From Promicromonospora sp. MEB111 (GTDB lineage Bacteria > Actinomycetota > Actinomycetes > Actinomycetales > Cellulomonadaceae), in the NCBI RefSeq assembly GCF_030209445.1, contig NZ_JARVSD010000003.1, forward strand, positions 310,001 to 374,000: 64,000 nt of DNA. Reading direction: 5' to 3'. This document shows, piece after piece, positions 43,004 to 50,085 of the stretch; position 1 is the first letter of the stretch, and every line of letters starts with the position of its first letter. The translations under genes and the position numbers were made by a program. The notes beneath the pieces were generated by a model that saw nothing but the letters and a program-made list of their open reading frames with translations, did not search any database and was not told where the DNA came from.

Positions 43004-44134
43004 TCACCATCTCCTTTCTCGGTTCATCACGGTGTCCAGATATGCCTTTCCGTGGCATGCCTGCAGAAAGATGTCGAACGGCAGCTCGTAAAGTGTGCCG
43101 GCGATCATCTGCCTGACCAGTCCACGGTCGCGCAGAGTGATAATTCGCTCGACGACGAAAATGCCGGTCAGTGCCAGCCAGAACGGCTGGACGTTGAGTG
43201 CCCCAACTGCCACGAGAGACCAGATGATCGTCGCCAGGTAGGCCGTGGTCACCAGGACTCCCAGCATGGTCACCAGCTGTCGGCCCCAGTAGGGCGCGGT
43301 GACACGGGTGAGGCCGTACTGGACGCAGTTCTCGATCGCGCCGCGCTTCCACCGGAGGCGCTGGTTCCAGAGGTCCCGCCAGGTCGACATCACCTCTGTC
43401 GTGAGCGTGCATCCCTGGGGCGACAGGATCTTGTAGCCGAGGTGCATCAGGGCGAACGAGATCTCGTTGTCCTCCGTCAGCACCGTCGTGTCGTAGATGC
43501 CGCCGCGTCCATCGCCGGCGGGTATCTCGTGCGACAGCCTCGCCGCCCGCACACGCCGCAGCGTGGAGACGCGGAACACCGCGGCGGTGCCGGTGACGAC
43601 CAGGCACTTCCCCTTCAGGCGCCGTACGTCCCGCGCATATCGCGCGTACTCGTTGCGCTGCAGGTGACCGACCAGCCCTCCGCCGTCCTGTCCGCGGAAC
43701 ACCCCGCCGACGGCCCCGAGCTGGTCGTCGGCGGTGAGGTGGGCGAGCGCGCTCTCGACGAACCCGGGGTCCAGCACGCTGTCGGCGTCCTGCACCAGCA
43801 CGAAGTCGTCGTCCTCGAGCCGAGGAAGCACCGTGGACAGGGCCTGGTTCAGGGCCCCGGCCTTCTTGTGGGTGTTCCCGACCGTCTCGGTGACGTGGGC
43901 GCCGGTGCGCCTTGCGAGGTCGACGGTGTCGTCGGTCGAGTTGTCCGAGACAACCAGGATCTCGTCCGGCGGCCGGGTCTGGCGGCTCAGTGCCGTGACG
44001 GTCTCGGTGATGCCCTCTGACTCGTTGTGCGCCGGGATCAGGACCACGACGCGGCTGGGGGTCGGGCGGCTCGTCGGGGCCTCGGCGAGCACGGGACGGG
44101 TACGAGCCGGCTGGCGGGCTTCTACGTGGGTCAT
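43004..44134 (-). CDS. Family 2 glycosyltransferase, processive-synthase type
   Basis: A 376-residue inverting GT-A enzyme. Motifs in order: VVVLIPAHNESEGITETV (residues 29-46), D,DxD-type VSDNSTDD (62-69), QDADS (115-119), acceptor TEDNE (220-224) and QRLRW (258-262). The Q-x-x-RW motif is the mark of processive synthases such as cellulose, chitin or hyaluronan synthase. Two C-terminal membrane helices follow (GRQLVTMLGVLVTTAYLATIIWSLVAV, PFWLALTGIFVVERII). Shorter than BcsA and without a PilZ domain. Product unknown. It leads the two-gene unit with the 52-residue LAATG protein and has a 440-base upstream region with a striking repeat array. Confidence 0.9.
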   Translation of the reverse strand: MTHVEARQPARTRPVLAEAPTSRPTPSRVVVLIPAHNESEGITETVTALSRQTRPPDEILVVSDNSTDDTVDLARRTGAHVTETVGNTHKKAGALNQALSTVLPRLEDDDFVLVQDADSVLDPGFVESALAHLTADDQLGAVGGVFRGQDGGGLVGHLQRNEYARYARDVRRLKGKCLVVTGTAAVFRVSTLRRVRAARLSHEIPAGDGRGGIYDTTVLTEDNEISFALMHLGYKILSPQGCTLTTEVMSTWRDLWNQRLRWKRGAIENCVQYGLTRVTAPYWGRQLVTMLGVLVTTAYLATIIWSLVAVGALNVQPFWLALTGIFVVERIITLRDRGLVRQMIAGTLYELPFDIFLQACHGKAYLDTVMNRERRW

Positions 44135-44575
44135 TGCGATGCTCTCCGGGAAGGGCTTCTGAACAGCGGGCGATCAATGACCGCCAAGACGCCTCCGGAT
44201 GATTTCCGGAATGCGTGGTGCGGTACGGCTCATCACGAGACCCGTGGCAATGCACGGTCTTTGGTGATGTCGTGTATCTCCGCCGTCCAGATGCCTCTCA
44301 CGGCTGTCTGATTGGCCTTTCTCAGCATGCTTCCCAGAACTCAAGGCCCAGCCGAAGACCCTCAAGAAAGGCTCAAGATCTCCCTTGGGCCTCTTGGGAT
44401 ACTTGGGGGTCCGGGTGTGGCACACAAACCCGTGAGATGGGTGAGCCGAGGTATTCACGCGGCCTTTTAAATCGTTTCCGCGGCGGAGGTGTCACCCGTG
44501 CGGTCCCCGACTCGGCGGCGGCTCGTCCGCGGCGGCACGGTGGGGATGCGGCGGGGGCGTGCGAGGATCGATCCC
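44135..44575. other. 441-base divergent intergenic region, AT-richer
   Basis: Lies between the GT2 synthase (minus) and a GNAT gene (plus). It contains the CTCAAG/CTTGGG array at 44340-44407. TTTTAAAT at 44464-44471 could be part of a promoter. A 94-codon open frame on the minus strand (44174-44458) has the wrong composition and no ribosome site; I do not call it. Confidence 0.6.
44340..44407. promoter_or_regulatory. Array of three CTCAAG and three CTTGGG hexamers
   Basis: CTCAAG occurs at 44340, 44361 and 44372; CTTGGG at 44384, 44393 and 44402. The first set is the near reverse complement of the second (CTTGAG versus CTTGGG), so the array is roughly symmetrical about 44380, with periods of 21, 11, 12, 9 and 9 bases. 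It is about 210-270 bases upstream of the GT2 synthase start. Looks like a multi-site operator. Confidence 0.55.
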
Positions 44576-45055
44576 GTGCAGATCATTACCGCCCCGCTCG
44601 CCCGGCTCGACAGCACCATCGCCTACGGGGTCTGGAAGCTGCGTCAGGACGTCTTCGTCGTGGAGCAGGACTGCCCGTACCACGACCTCGACGGCCGCGA
44701 CGTCGAGCCGGGCGCCGTGCAGGTCGTGCTGCTGGCCGAGGCCGCGCCCGACTCCGTGTCCGACGGCGGGACCCGCGTGCTCGGCACGGCGCGCGTGCTG
44801 GACGACGGCGACGTGTGGCGGATCGGCCGGGTCGCGCTGGCCAAGGAGGCCCGCGGCAAGGGCCTGTCCGACGACGTCATGCGCACGGCCCTGAAGTACA
44901 TCGACGAGGCCGGCGACGACCGGGACGTCGTGCTGGACGCCCAGTCGCCGCTCACGGGCTGGTACGGCAAGCACGGGTTCGTCGCGGACGGCGACGACTT
45001 TCTCGACGACGGCATCCCGCACACGCCGATGCGGCTCGTGCGGGTGCACGCCTGA
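44576..45055 (+). CDS. GNAT family N-acetyltransferase, ElaA-like
   Basis: A 159-residue GNAT protein. ElaA-type features: WKLRQDVFVVEQDCPYHDLDGRDVEPGAVQVVL near the N-terminus, ARVLDDGDVWRIGRVALAKEARGKGLSDDVMRTAL (acetyl-CoA pyrophosphate loop R/K-x-x-G-x-G/A) and VLDAQSPLTGWYGKHGFVADGDDFLDDGIPH. The GTG at 44576 has GAGGATCG upstream and gives the usual ElaA length. Substrate unknown. Divergent from the GT2 synthase. Confidence 0.88.
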   Translation: MQIITAPLARLDSTIAYGVWKLRQDVFVVEQDCPYHDLDGRDVEPGAVQVVLLAEAAPDSVSDGGTRVLGTARVLDDGDVWRIGRVALAKEARGKGLSDDVMRTALKYIDEAGDDRDVVLDAQSPLTGWYGKHGFVADGDDFLDDGIPHTPMRLVRVHA

Positions 45056-45142
45056 GCGGCGCACCGGCCCGAGGGTTCACCGGCTGGAGGGCGCACCCAA
45101 AAGGACTGGGCCGGCGCCGCCGTCGGGCATAGCGTCTGGCGC

Positions 45143-45976
45143 GTGACCGACGACGCGCACCCCGCAGAGCACATCCCCGACCTCCGTGCCCACCACCCCG
45201 GCGACGATCCCGGCGACGGCCAGTTCCCCGAGAGCGTGGCCGTGGGCTACGACGGTCCGGGCGGCGCGAACGACCCGGCGGTCGTGACGCCCGCCGTGGA
45301 CCTGCTGGAGGAGCTCGCGGTCGGCGGTCCCGTGCTGGAGCTGGCGGTCGGCACCGGGCGCATCGCGGCGCCGCTGGCCGCGCGCGGCGTGCGGGTGGGC
45401 GGCATCGAGCTGAGCCGCGCCATGGCCGCGCGGATCGCCGGCAAGCCCGGCGGCGACGCCGTGGGCGTCACCATCGGCGACATGACCACCACCCGGTTCG
45501 ACGGGTTCGACGGCGCCGTCCGGCCGGGCGACTTCTCCCTGGCCTACCTGGTCTTCAACACGATCAGCAACGTCACCACGCAGGACGGGCAGGTCGACGT
45601 CTTCGTCAACGCCGCCGCGCACCTACGGCCCGGCGGGCTGTTCCTGATCGAGGTGGGCGTGCCGGGCCTGCGCCGTCTGCCGCCCGGCCAGGACACGGTC
45701 CCGTTCGCCGTCGCGCCCGCCGCCGGGGACACCGGCTACGTGGGCTTCGACCGGTACGACGTGGCGACCCAGCTCTTCACGTCCAACCACGTGACCGTGC
45801 GGCCCGACGGCACCGGGCAGTTCCGCTCGGTGCCGTTCCGGTACGCCTGGCCCGCCGAGATGGACCTCATGGCGCGGATCGCCGGCCTCCGGCTCCGGCA
45901 CCGCTGGGCGGGCTGGGACCGGTCGCCGTTCACCGCGGACTCCGAGAACCACGTCTCGGTGTGGGAGAAGGCCTGA
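45143..45976 (+). CDS. Class I SAM-dependent methyltransferase
   Basis: A 277-residue methyltransferase. The SAM-binding motif I is GPVLELAVGTGRIAAPLAARGVRVGGIELSRAM, with motif II/III around GDFSLAYLVFNTISNVTTQDGQVDVFVNAAAHLRPGGLFLIEVG. The first ~45 residues are acidic and Pro-rich (HPAEHIPDLRAHHPGDDPGDG). GTG start. Substrate unknown; it is convergent with the exopolysaccharide sugar transferase. A 7-bp GACCCGG/CCGGGTC hairpin overlaps its stop (45975-45993). Confidence 0.86.
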   Translation: MTDDAHPAEHIPDLRAHHPGDDPGDGQFPESVAVGYDGPGGANDPAVVTPAVDLLEELAVGGPVLELAVGTGRIAAPLAARGVRVGGIELSRAMAARIAGKPGGDAVGVTIGDMTTTRFDGFDGAVRPGDFSLAYLVFNTISNVTTQDGQVDVFVNAAAHLRPGGLFLIEVGVPGLRRLPPGQDTVPFAVAPAAGDTGYVGFDRYDVATQLFTSNHVTVRPDGTGQFRSVPFRYAWPAEMDLMARIAGLRLRHRWAGWDRSPFTADSENHVSVWEKA

Positions 45977-46001
45977 CCCGGGCGGGCCGGGTCCCGGGGC
46001 C

Positions 46002-47582
46002 TCAGTAGGCTCCGCGACCCGAGACCACGGCGCGGGCGGTCTGCCCGAGGATCGCCAGGTCCTGCAGCGGCGTCCAGTTCTCGGCGTAGTAGACGTCGAG
46101 GCGGACCGCCTCCTCCCAGGGCAGGTCGGACCGGCCGGAGACCTGCCACATGCCCGTCATCCCGGGCTTGACCAGCAGCCGGCGCCGCATGCGCTCCTCG
46201 TACGCCGCGACCTCGTGCGGCAGGGCCGGCCGGGGCCCCACGAGGCTCATGTGGCCGACGAGCACGTTGAGGAGCTGGGGCAGCTCGTCGAGCGAGTACC
46301 GGCGCAGCACCCGGCCCACGCGGGTGATGCGCGGGTCGGTGCGCATCTTGAACAAGGGGCCCGCCGCCTCGTTGTCCGCGGTCAGCGCCTTGACCTCCCG
46401 GTCGGCGCCCACGCGCATGGTGCGGAACTTGAACATCCGGAAGATCTTGCCGTCCCGGCCCACGCGCTCCGACAGGTAGAACAGGGGGCCCTTGCTGGTC
46501 AGCGCGACGGCCAGCCCCACGCCGAGCAGCACCGGCGACACGAGCACCGTGATCGCGGCGGCGAGCACCCAGTCGATGCCCTGTTTCACGCGGAACTTGT
46601 GCCCCCGGAACCGCGGCGCGGCCACGTGCAGCAGCGAGATGCCCGCCGCCGGGGAGACGCTGATCCGGGCCGCCGAGACGTCGGCGAGCTCGGTGGTGAG
46701 CATGAGGTCGACGCCGACCCGTTCGAGCTGCCAGCCGAGCTGGCGCACCAGGTCCGTGGTGATGCTGCCGGACGCGCTCACCGCCACGGCGCTCGCGCGG
46801 ACCAGGGCGGCGGCCTCGCCGACGCGGGACAGGTCACCGAGCACCGGCACGCCGCCCACCTCGTCGCCGGGCAGCCCGTCGCGCGGCGGCGTCCCGCCGG
46901 GGGCCGTCTCACCGGCCGGGGTCTCGGCGGACGGCAGGCAGGCGCCCACCACCACGAAGCCCTTGTGCGGTGAGCCGTTGAGCCGGCGGATCACGCGCTC
47001 GGCCTGCTCACGGTGCCCCACCACCAGGACGGGCGTCATGCAGCCCGTGCCGCGTCGCCGCGTGCGGGCCACCCACTGGCGCCAGGCGTAGCGCGAGCCG
47101 ATCAGCCCGGCGAGGCCGAGCGGCAGCACCACGGCCTGCGCCAGCACGTCCTGGGGCTCGACCGACCCGGTGAGCCAGGCGGCGAGCACGAGCAGGCTCA
47201 CCGCCGTGCAGGTGGCGCCGAAGATGCGCCGGTACTCCGTGTGGTCGCGGCCCACCACCCGCAGGTCGTACGAGCTGCGCGCGGCCACCGCCCCGATCCA
47301 GACCACAGCCACCAGGGCCGACACGGCGAGGGACCGGAGCGGTCCGGGGTGCCCGGGGGAGCCGGACAGGAGGGTCGCGTCGAGCACCGACGCGAGGATC
47401 ACCGAGGCGAGGACGACGGCCGTGTCCGTGTAGCGCAGCCGTGCGCGATATCGCACCTGCCACTGCGGGTGAGCGCGCCGTGCGCGGACGTCGTGAAAAC
47501 CGCGCGACGTCGCATTCTTCACCCTTTTCTCGGTGGTCTGCGGGCGAATTTCGAAACCGCCACCTATCGTCTGGCTCGCCAC
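46002..47582 (-). CDS. Exopolysaccharide-initiating polyprenyl-phosphate sugar phosphotransferase
   Basis: Transfers the first sugar-1-phosphate (commonly Gal or Glc) to undecaprenyl phosphate. The 526-residue protein has about four N-terminal helices, a CoA-binding/NAD-like middle domain, a fifth helix (VLAAAITVLVSPVLLGVGLAVAL) and the C-terminal bacterial sugar transferase domain. That domain shows SERVGRDGKIFRMFKFRTM, RVGRVLRRYSLDELPQLLNVLVGHMSLVGPRP, MTGMWQVSGRSDL and LDVYYAENW. GTG start at 47582 with AAGGA upstream. This is the entry enzyme of the polysaccharide locus that fills the rest of the window. Confidence 0.95.
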   Translation of the reverse strand: MASQTIGGGFEIRPQTTEKRVKNATSRGFHDVRARRAHPQWQVRYRARLRYTDTAVVLASVILASVLDATLLSGSPGHPGPLRSLAVSALVAVVWIGAVAARSSYDLRVVGRDHTEYRRIFGATCTAVSLLVLAAWLTGSVEPQDVLAQAVVLPLGLAGLIGSRYAWRQWVARTRRRGTGCMTPVLVVGHREQAERVIRRLNGSPHKGFVVVGACLPSAETPAGETAPGGTPPRDGLPGDEVGGVPVLGDLSRVGEAAALVRASAVAVSASGSITTDLVRQLGWQLERVGVDLMLTTELADVSAARISVSPAAGISLLHVAAPRFRGHKFRVKQGIDWVLAAAITVLVSPVLLGVGLAVALTSKGPLFYLSERVGRDGKIFRMFKFRTMRVGADREVKALTADNEAAGPLFKMRTDPRITRVGRVLRRYSLDELPQLLNVLVGHMSLVGPRPALPHEVAAYEERMRRRLLVKPGMTGMWQVSGRSDLPWEEAVRLDVYYAENWTPLQDLAILGQTARAVVSGRGAY

Positions 47583-47798
47583 GTCGATTCCTTCCTTCCC
47601 TCTGGCCAGGAATGAGTTTCGGGCGCAGTCGATCGCGACGCGTCGACGCGCCCTGGTGGAGCCGGGGGGTGGTGGTCCGGGCCTTGCAACAGCAGCCTCG
47701 GGGCGTTGTGTGTGCCCGGTTCTCGTTGCTATTCCTTGATCACGATAATATGAGGGTCACCGTATTCTGTCGTGCCCCAGGTGCCATTTTCCGAGGCC

Positions 47799-47835
47799 TT
47801 CACCCGTCACTTCACCCTTTTCGATGAAAGGGTGA
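47799..47835. promoter_or_regulatory. TTCACCC pair plus inverted GGGTGAG upstream of the sugar transferase
   Basis: TTCACCC at 47799-47805 and 47811-47817, then GGGTGAG at 47830-47836. TCACCCTTT (47812-47820) and AAAGGGTGA (47827-47835) form a perfect 9-bp inverted repeat. A TATTAT (minus strand, 47745-47750) nearer the gene could be a -10 element. These sit in the 288-base gap between the acyltransferase stop and the sugar transferase start. Confidence 0.55.
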
Positions 47836-47870
47836 GACGGTGGGCTGGGAAAGAAATAACTGAGCATCGT

Positions 47871-48503
47871 TCAGTGGCGAAAAGAAGCGTTCGACGGCGC
47901 TTCGCGGAGCGTCCCGCCGGTCTCCGTGAACTCGTCCCCGGTGACGGGACATCGCCAGCCGTCCCCCGTGGTGCGCTCCAGCGGCACGCCGGCACGGCCG
48001 ACCCAGCGGATGCGCCTCGCCGGCACCCCGGCCACGAGCGCGAAGTCCGGCACGTCGGCGGTCACGACGGCACCCGCCGCGACGGTCGCCCAGCGGCCGA
48101 CCGTCACCGGCGCCACGCACACCGCCCGGGCGCCGATCGCGGCGCCGGTGCGGATCGTGACGCCGACGGCCTGCCAGTCGTCGGTGGTCTTGACGGTCCC
48201 GTCGGGCGTGATGGCCCGCGGGTAGAGGTCGTTGGTCAGCACGGCGGCGGGGCCGACGAACACGCCGTCCTCCAGGACCGCCGGCTCGTAGACGAGGGCG
48301 TAGTTCTGGAGCTTGCAGCCGTCGCCGACGCGCACGCCGGGCCCTACGTAGGCGCCCCGCCCCACGATGCAGCCGGACCCCACGACGGCGTCCTCGCGCA
48401 CCTGGGCCAGGTGCCAGATGGTGGTGCCGTCGCCGATCGTGGCGCGCTCGTCGACGTCCGCGGTGTCCAGGACCCGCGCTGCCCCCTGCTCACCGGTGTT
48501 CAT
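47871..48503 (-). CDS. Left-handed beta-helix (hexapeptide) acyltransferase
   Basis: A 210-residue protein with imperfect hexapeptide repeats: ADVDERATIGDGTTIWHLAQVREDAVVGSGCIVGRGAYVGPGVRVGDGCKLQNYALVYEPAVLEDGVFVGPAAVLTND, then AIGARAVCVAPVTVGRWATVAAGAVVTADVPDFALVAGVPARRIRWVG. The KLQNYALVYEPAVLEDGVFVGP stretch is typical of WlbB/FdtC-type sugar N-acetyltransferases acting on 3-amino sugars, which fits the DegT aminotransferase at the right edge. The C-terminal ~35 residues extend beyond the helix with a small Cys-containing segment (WRCPVTGDEFTETGG). Last gene of the ligase-decarboxylase-ACP operon, so it could instead act on a carrier-bound acyl group. Confidence 0.88.
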   Translation of the reverse strand: MNTGEQGAARVLDTADVDERATIGDGTTIWHLAQVREDAVVGSGCIVGRGAYVGPGVRVGDGCKLQNYALVYEPAVLEDGVFVGPAAVLTNDLYPRAITPDGTVKTTDDWQAVGVTIRTGAAIGARAVCVAPVTVGRWATVAAGAVVTADVPDFALVAGVPARRIRWVGRAGVPLERTTGDGWRCPVTGDEFTETGGTLREAPSNASFRH

Positions 48504-48513
48504 GGCGTTCCCG

Positions 48514-48798
48514 TCACCGCGCCCGCGCGCCGACGAACGCGTGCAGGCTGCCCGCGGTCTCCAGCAGCCCGCCGGCGAGCTCGTCGTCGTCCACGGTGAT
48601 CCCGAACCGGTCCTCGAGGGCGGTCACGAGCTCCAGGACGGCCAGCGAGTCGAGCTCGGGCAGGTCGCCGAAGAGGGGGGTGCCGGCGTCGAAGGTGCTC
48701 ACGCGGTCCTCGATCCCGAGCACCTTGCCGAGCACCTCGAGCACGTCGGAGAGGGTCACCTCGCCGGTGGCGTCGTCTGTCACGTCGCTGCTCATCAT
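48514..48798 (-). CDS. Acyl carrier protein
   Basis: A 94-residue acidic carrier protein with a phosphopantetheine site LPELDSLAVLEL (Ser51). Helix I is VTLSDVLEVLGKVLGIEDRV and the C-terminal helices include LEDRFGITVDDDELAGGLLETAGSLHAF. Start at the ATG pair 48798/48795. It lies 42 bases after the PLP decarboxylase gene and 10 bases before the acyltransferase gene. It is separate from fatty acid genes, so it should serve the neighbouring AMP-ligase. Confidence 0.92.
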   Translation of the reverse strand: MMSSDVTDDATGEVTLSDVLEVLGKVLGIEDRVSTFDAGTPLFGDLPELDSLAVLELVTALEDRFGITVDDDELAGGLLETAGSLHAFVGARAR

Positions 48799-48840
48799 GT
48801 CTCTCCTGTCAGGGGTTGGTGCCGGGCCTCGGGCCAGGCA

Positions 48841-50085
48841 TCAGACCAGGACCTCGGCGGGTGCCGGGTGGCCCAGGAAGGCGGTCGGGCTGGCGGTGAG
48901 GCCGTAGGCCCCCGCCTGGAGCACGACCACGAGGTCGTCGGGTTCCGCCCGGGGCAGGGGGACGTCGTCGGCCAGCAGGTCGAGCGGGGTGCAGAGGCAG
49001 CCGACGACGGTCGCCTGCTCGGTCTCCGACGACGCCATCCTGTTGCCGACGAGGACCGGGTAGTTGCGCCGGATCACCTGCCCGAGGTTCCCGGACGCGG
49101 CGAGCTGGTGGTGCATGCCGCCGTCGACCACCAGGTAGGTGCGGCCGCGGGAGACCTTGCGGTCGATCACGCGGGTCACGTAGCTGCCGGCCTCGCCCAC
49201 GAGGTAGCGGCCCAGCTCGATGTGCACGTCGGCGTCGGGCAGCGCCGGGGCGATCTGCCCGGCGACCACGGCCGCGAGGTTCTCGCCCACGCGGGCGAGG
49301 TCGACGGGCCGGTCTTTGGGGAAGTACGGGATGCCCAGGCCACCGCCCAGGTTCACGTACCGCACCGGCCCGGGCGCGTGCTCGGCGAGCGCGACGACCA
49401 GGTCGGCCGTGGCGCGCTGCGCGCCGGCGATGAGCTCCGCGTCGAGGTTCTGGGACCCCGCGAAGACGTGGAACCCGACCATGTCGACGCCGGTCGTGCC
49501 GAGGTACCGGAGCAGGTCGGGGACCTGCTCGGCGTCCACACCGAACTGCTGCGGGCCGCCGGACATGCGCATCCCCGAGCCGCGTACCGCGAAGTCGGGG
49601 TTCACGCGGATCGCCACCCGGGGGACGACGCCGAGCGCGTCCCCGGCCGCGACGACCCGCCGGGCCTCGGTCTGCGACTCGAGCTCGACGAGCACGCCCG
49701 CCGCGACCGCCGAGCGGATCTCCTCGGGGGTCTTGCCCGGACCCGCGAAGCTGATCCGGTGCGGGTCGGTCCCCGTGTCCAGGGCGGTGTGCATCTCGTG
49801 CGCGGAGGCGACGTCGAGCGCGTCGACCAGGCCGGCCAGGTGCTGCACCACGGCGGGCATGGGGTTGGCCTTGACGGCGTACCCGAGCCGCACCGCGTCG
49901 CCGAGCGCGGCCTTGACCTCGCGGACCCGGTCGGTGATGCGCTGCCGGTCGTACGCGAAGAACGGCGTGGACCCGACCCGGGCGGCCAGGCGCGTCAGGG
50001 GCACCCCGCCCACGAGGATCTCGTCGCCCGAGACGGGCACGGCCGCCACGGCGGGGTGCGGCGCGACCAGCGGCTGCGCGGTCAC
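48841..50085 (-). CDS. Fold-type III PLP-dependent amino acid decarboxylase (exosortase-A-associated type)
   Basis: A 414-residue enzyme of the DAP/ornithine decarboxylase family. Schiff-base Lys72 in GYAVKANPMPAVV; HVFAGSQN; glycine-rich PLP phosphate loop VNLGGGLGIPY; ELGRYLVGEAG; active-site Cys region VVGCLCTPLDLLADDV; C-terminal AGAYGLTASP. Starts with GTG at 50085, overlapping the ligase stop (GTGA). The pairing with an AMP ligase and ACP is known from exosortase-A-associated polysaccharide loci. BtrK of butirosin biosynthesis, of the same fold, decarboxylates an ACP-bound glutamyl group, so an aminoacyl-ACP is a plausible substrate here. No exosortase is present in the window. Confidence 0.9.
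   Translation of the reverse strand: MTAQPLVAPHPAVAAVPVSGDEILVGGVPLTRLAARVGSTPFFAYDRQRITDRVREVKAALGDAVRLGYAVKANPMPAVVQHLAGLVDALDVASAHEMHTALDTGTDPHRISFAGPGKTPEEIRSAVAAGVLVELESQTEARRVVAAGDALGVVPRVAIRVNPDFAVRGSGMRMSGGPQQFGVDAEQVPDLLRYLGTTGVDMVGFHVFAGSQNLDAELIAGAQRATADLVVALAEHAPGPVRYVNLGGGLGIPYFPKDRPVDLARVGENLAAVVAGQIAPALPDADVHIELGRYLVGEAGSYVTRVIDRKVSRGRTYLVVDGGMHHQLAASGNLGQVIRRNYPVLVGNRMASSETEQATVVGCLCTPLDLLADDVPLPRAEPDDLVVVLQAGAYGLTASPTAFLGHPAPAEVLV

Noticed and set aside
44174-44458. 94-codon ORF upstream of the GT2 synthase on the minus strand.
   Set aside because: No ribosome site, atypical composition, no hydrophobic or domain pattern, and it covers the repeat array that looks regulatory.
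47518-47524. TTCACCC copy inside the first codons of the sugar transferase gene.
   Set aside because: It lies in coding sequence if the GTG at 47582 is the start, so I did not count it among the intergenic regulatory motifs.
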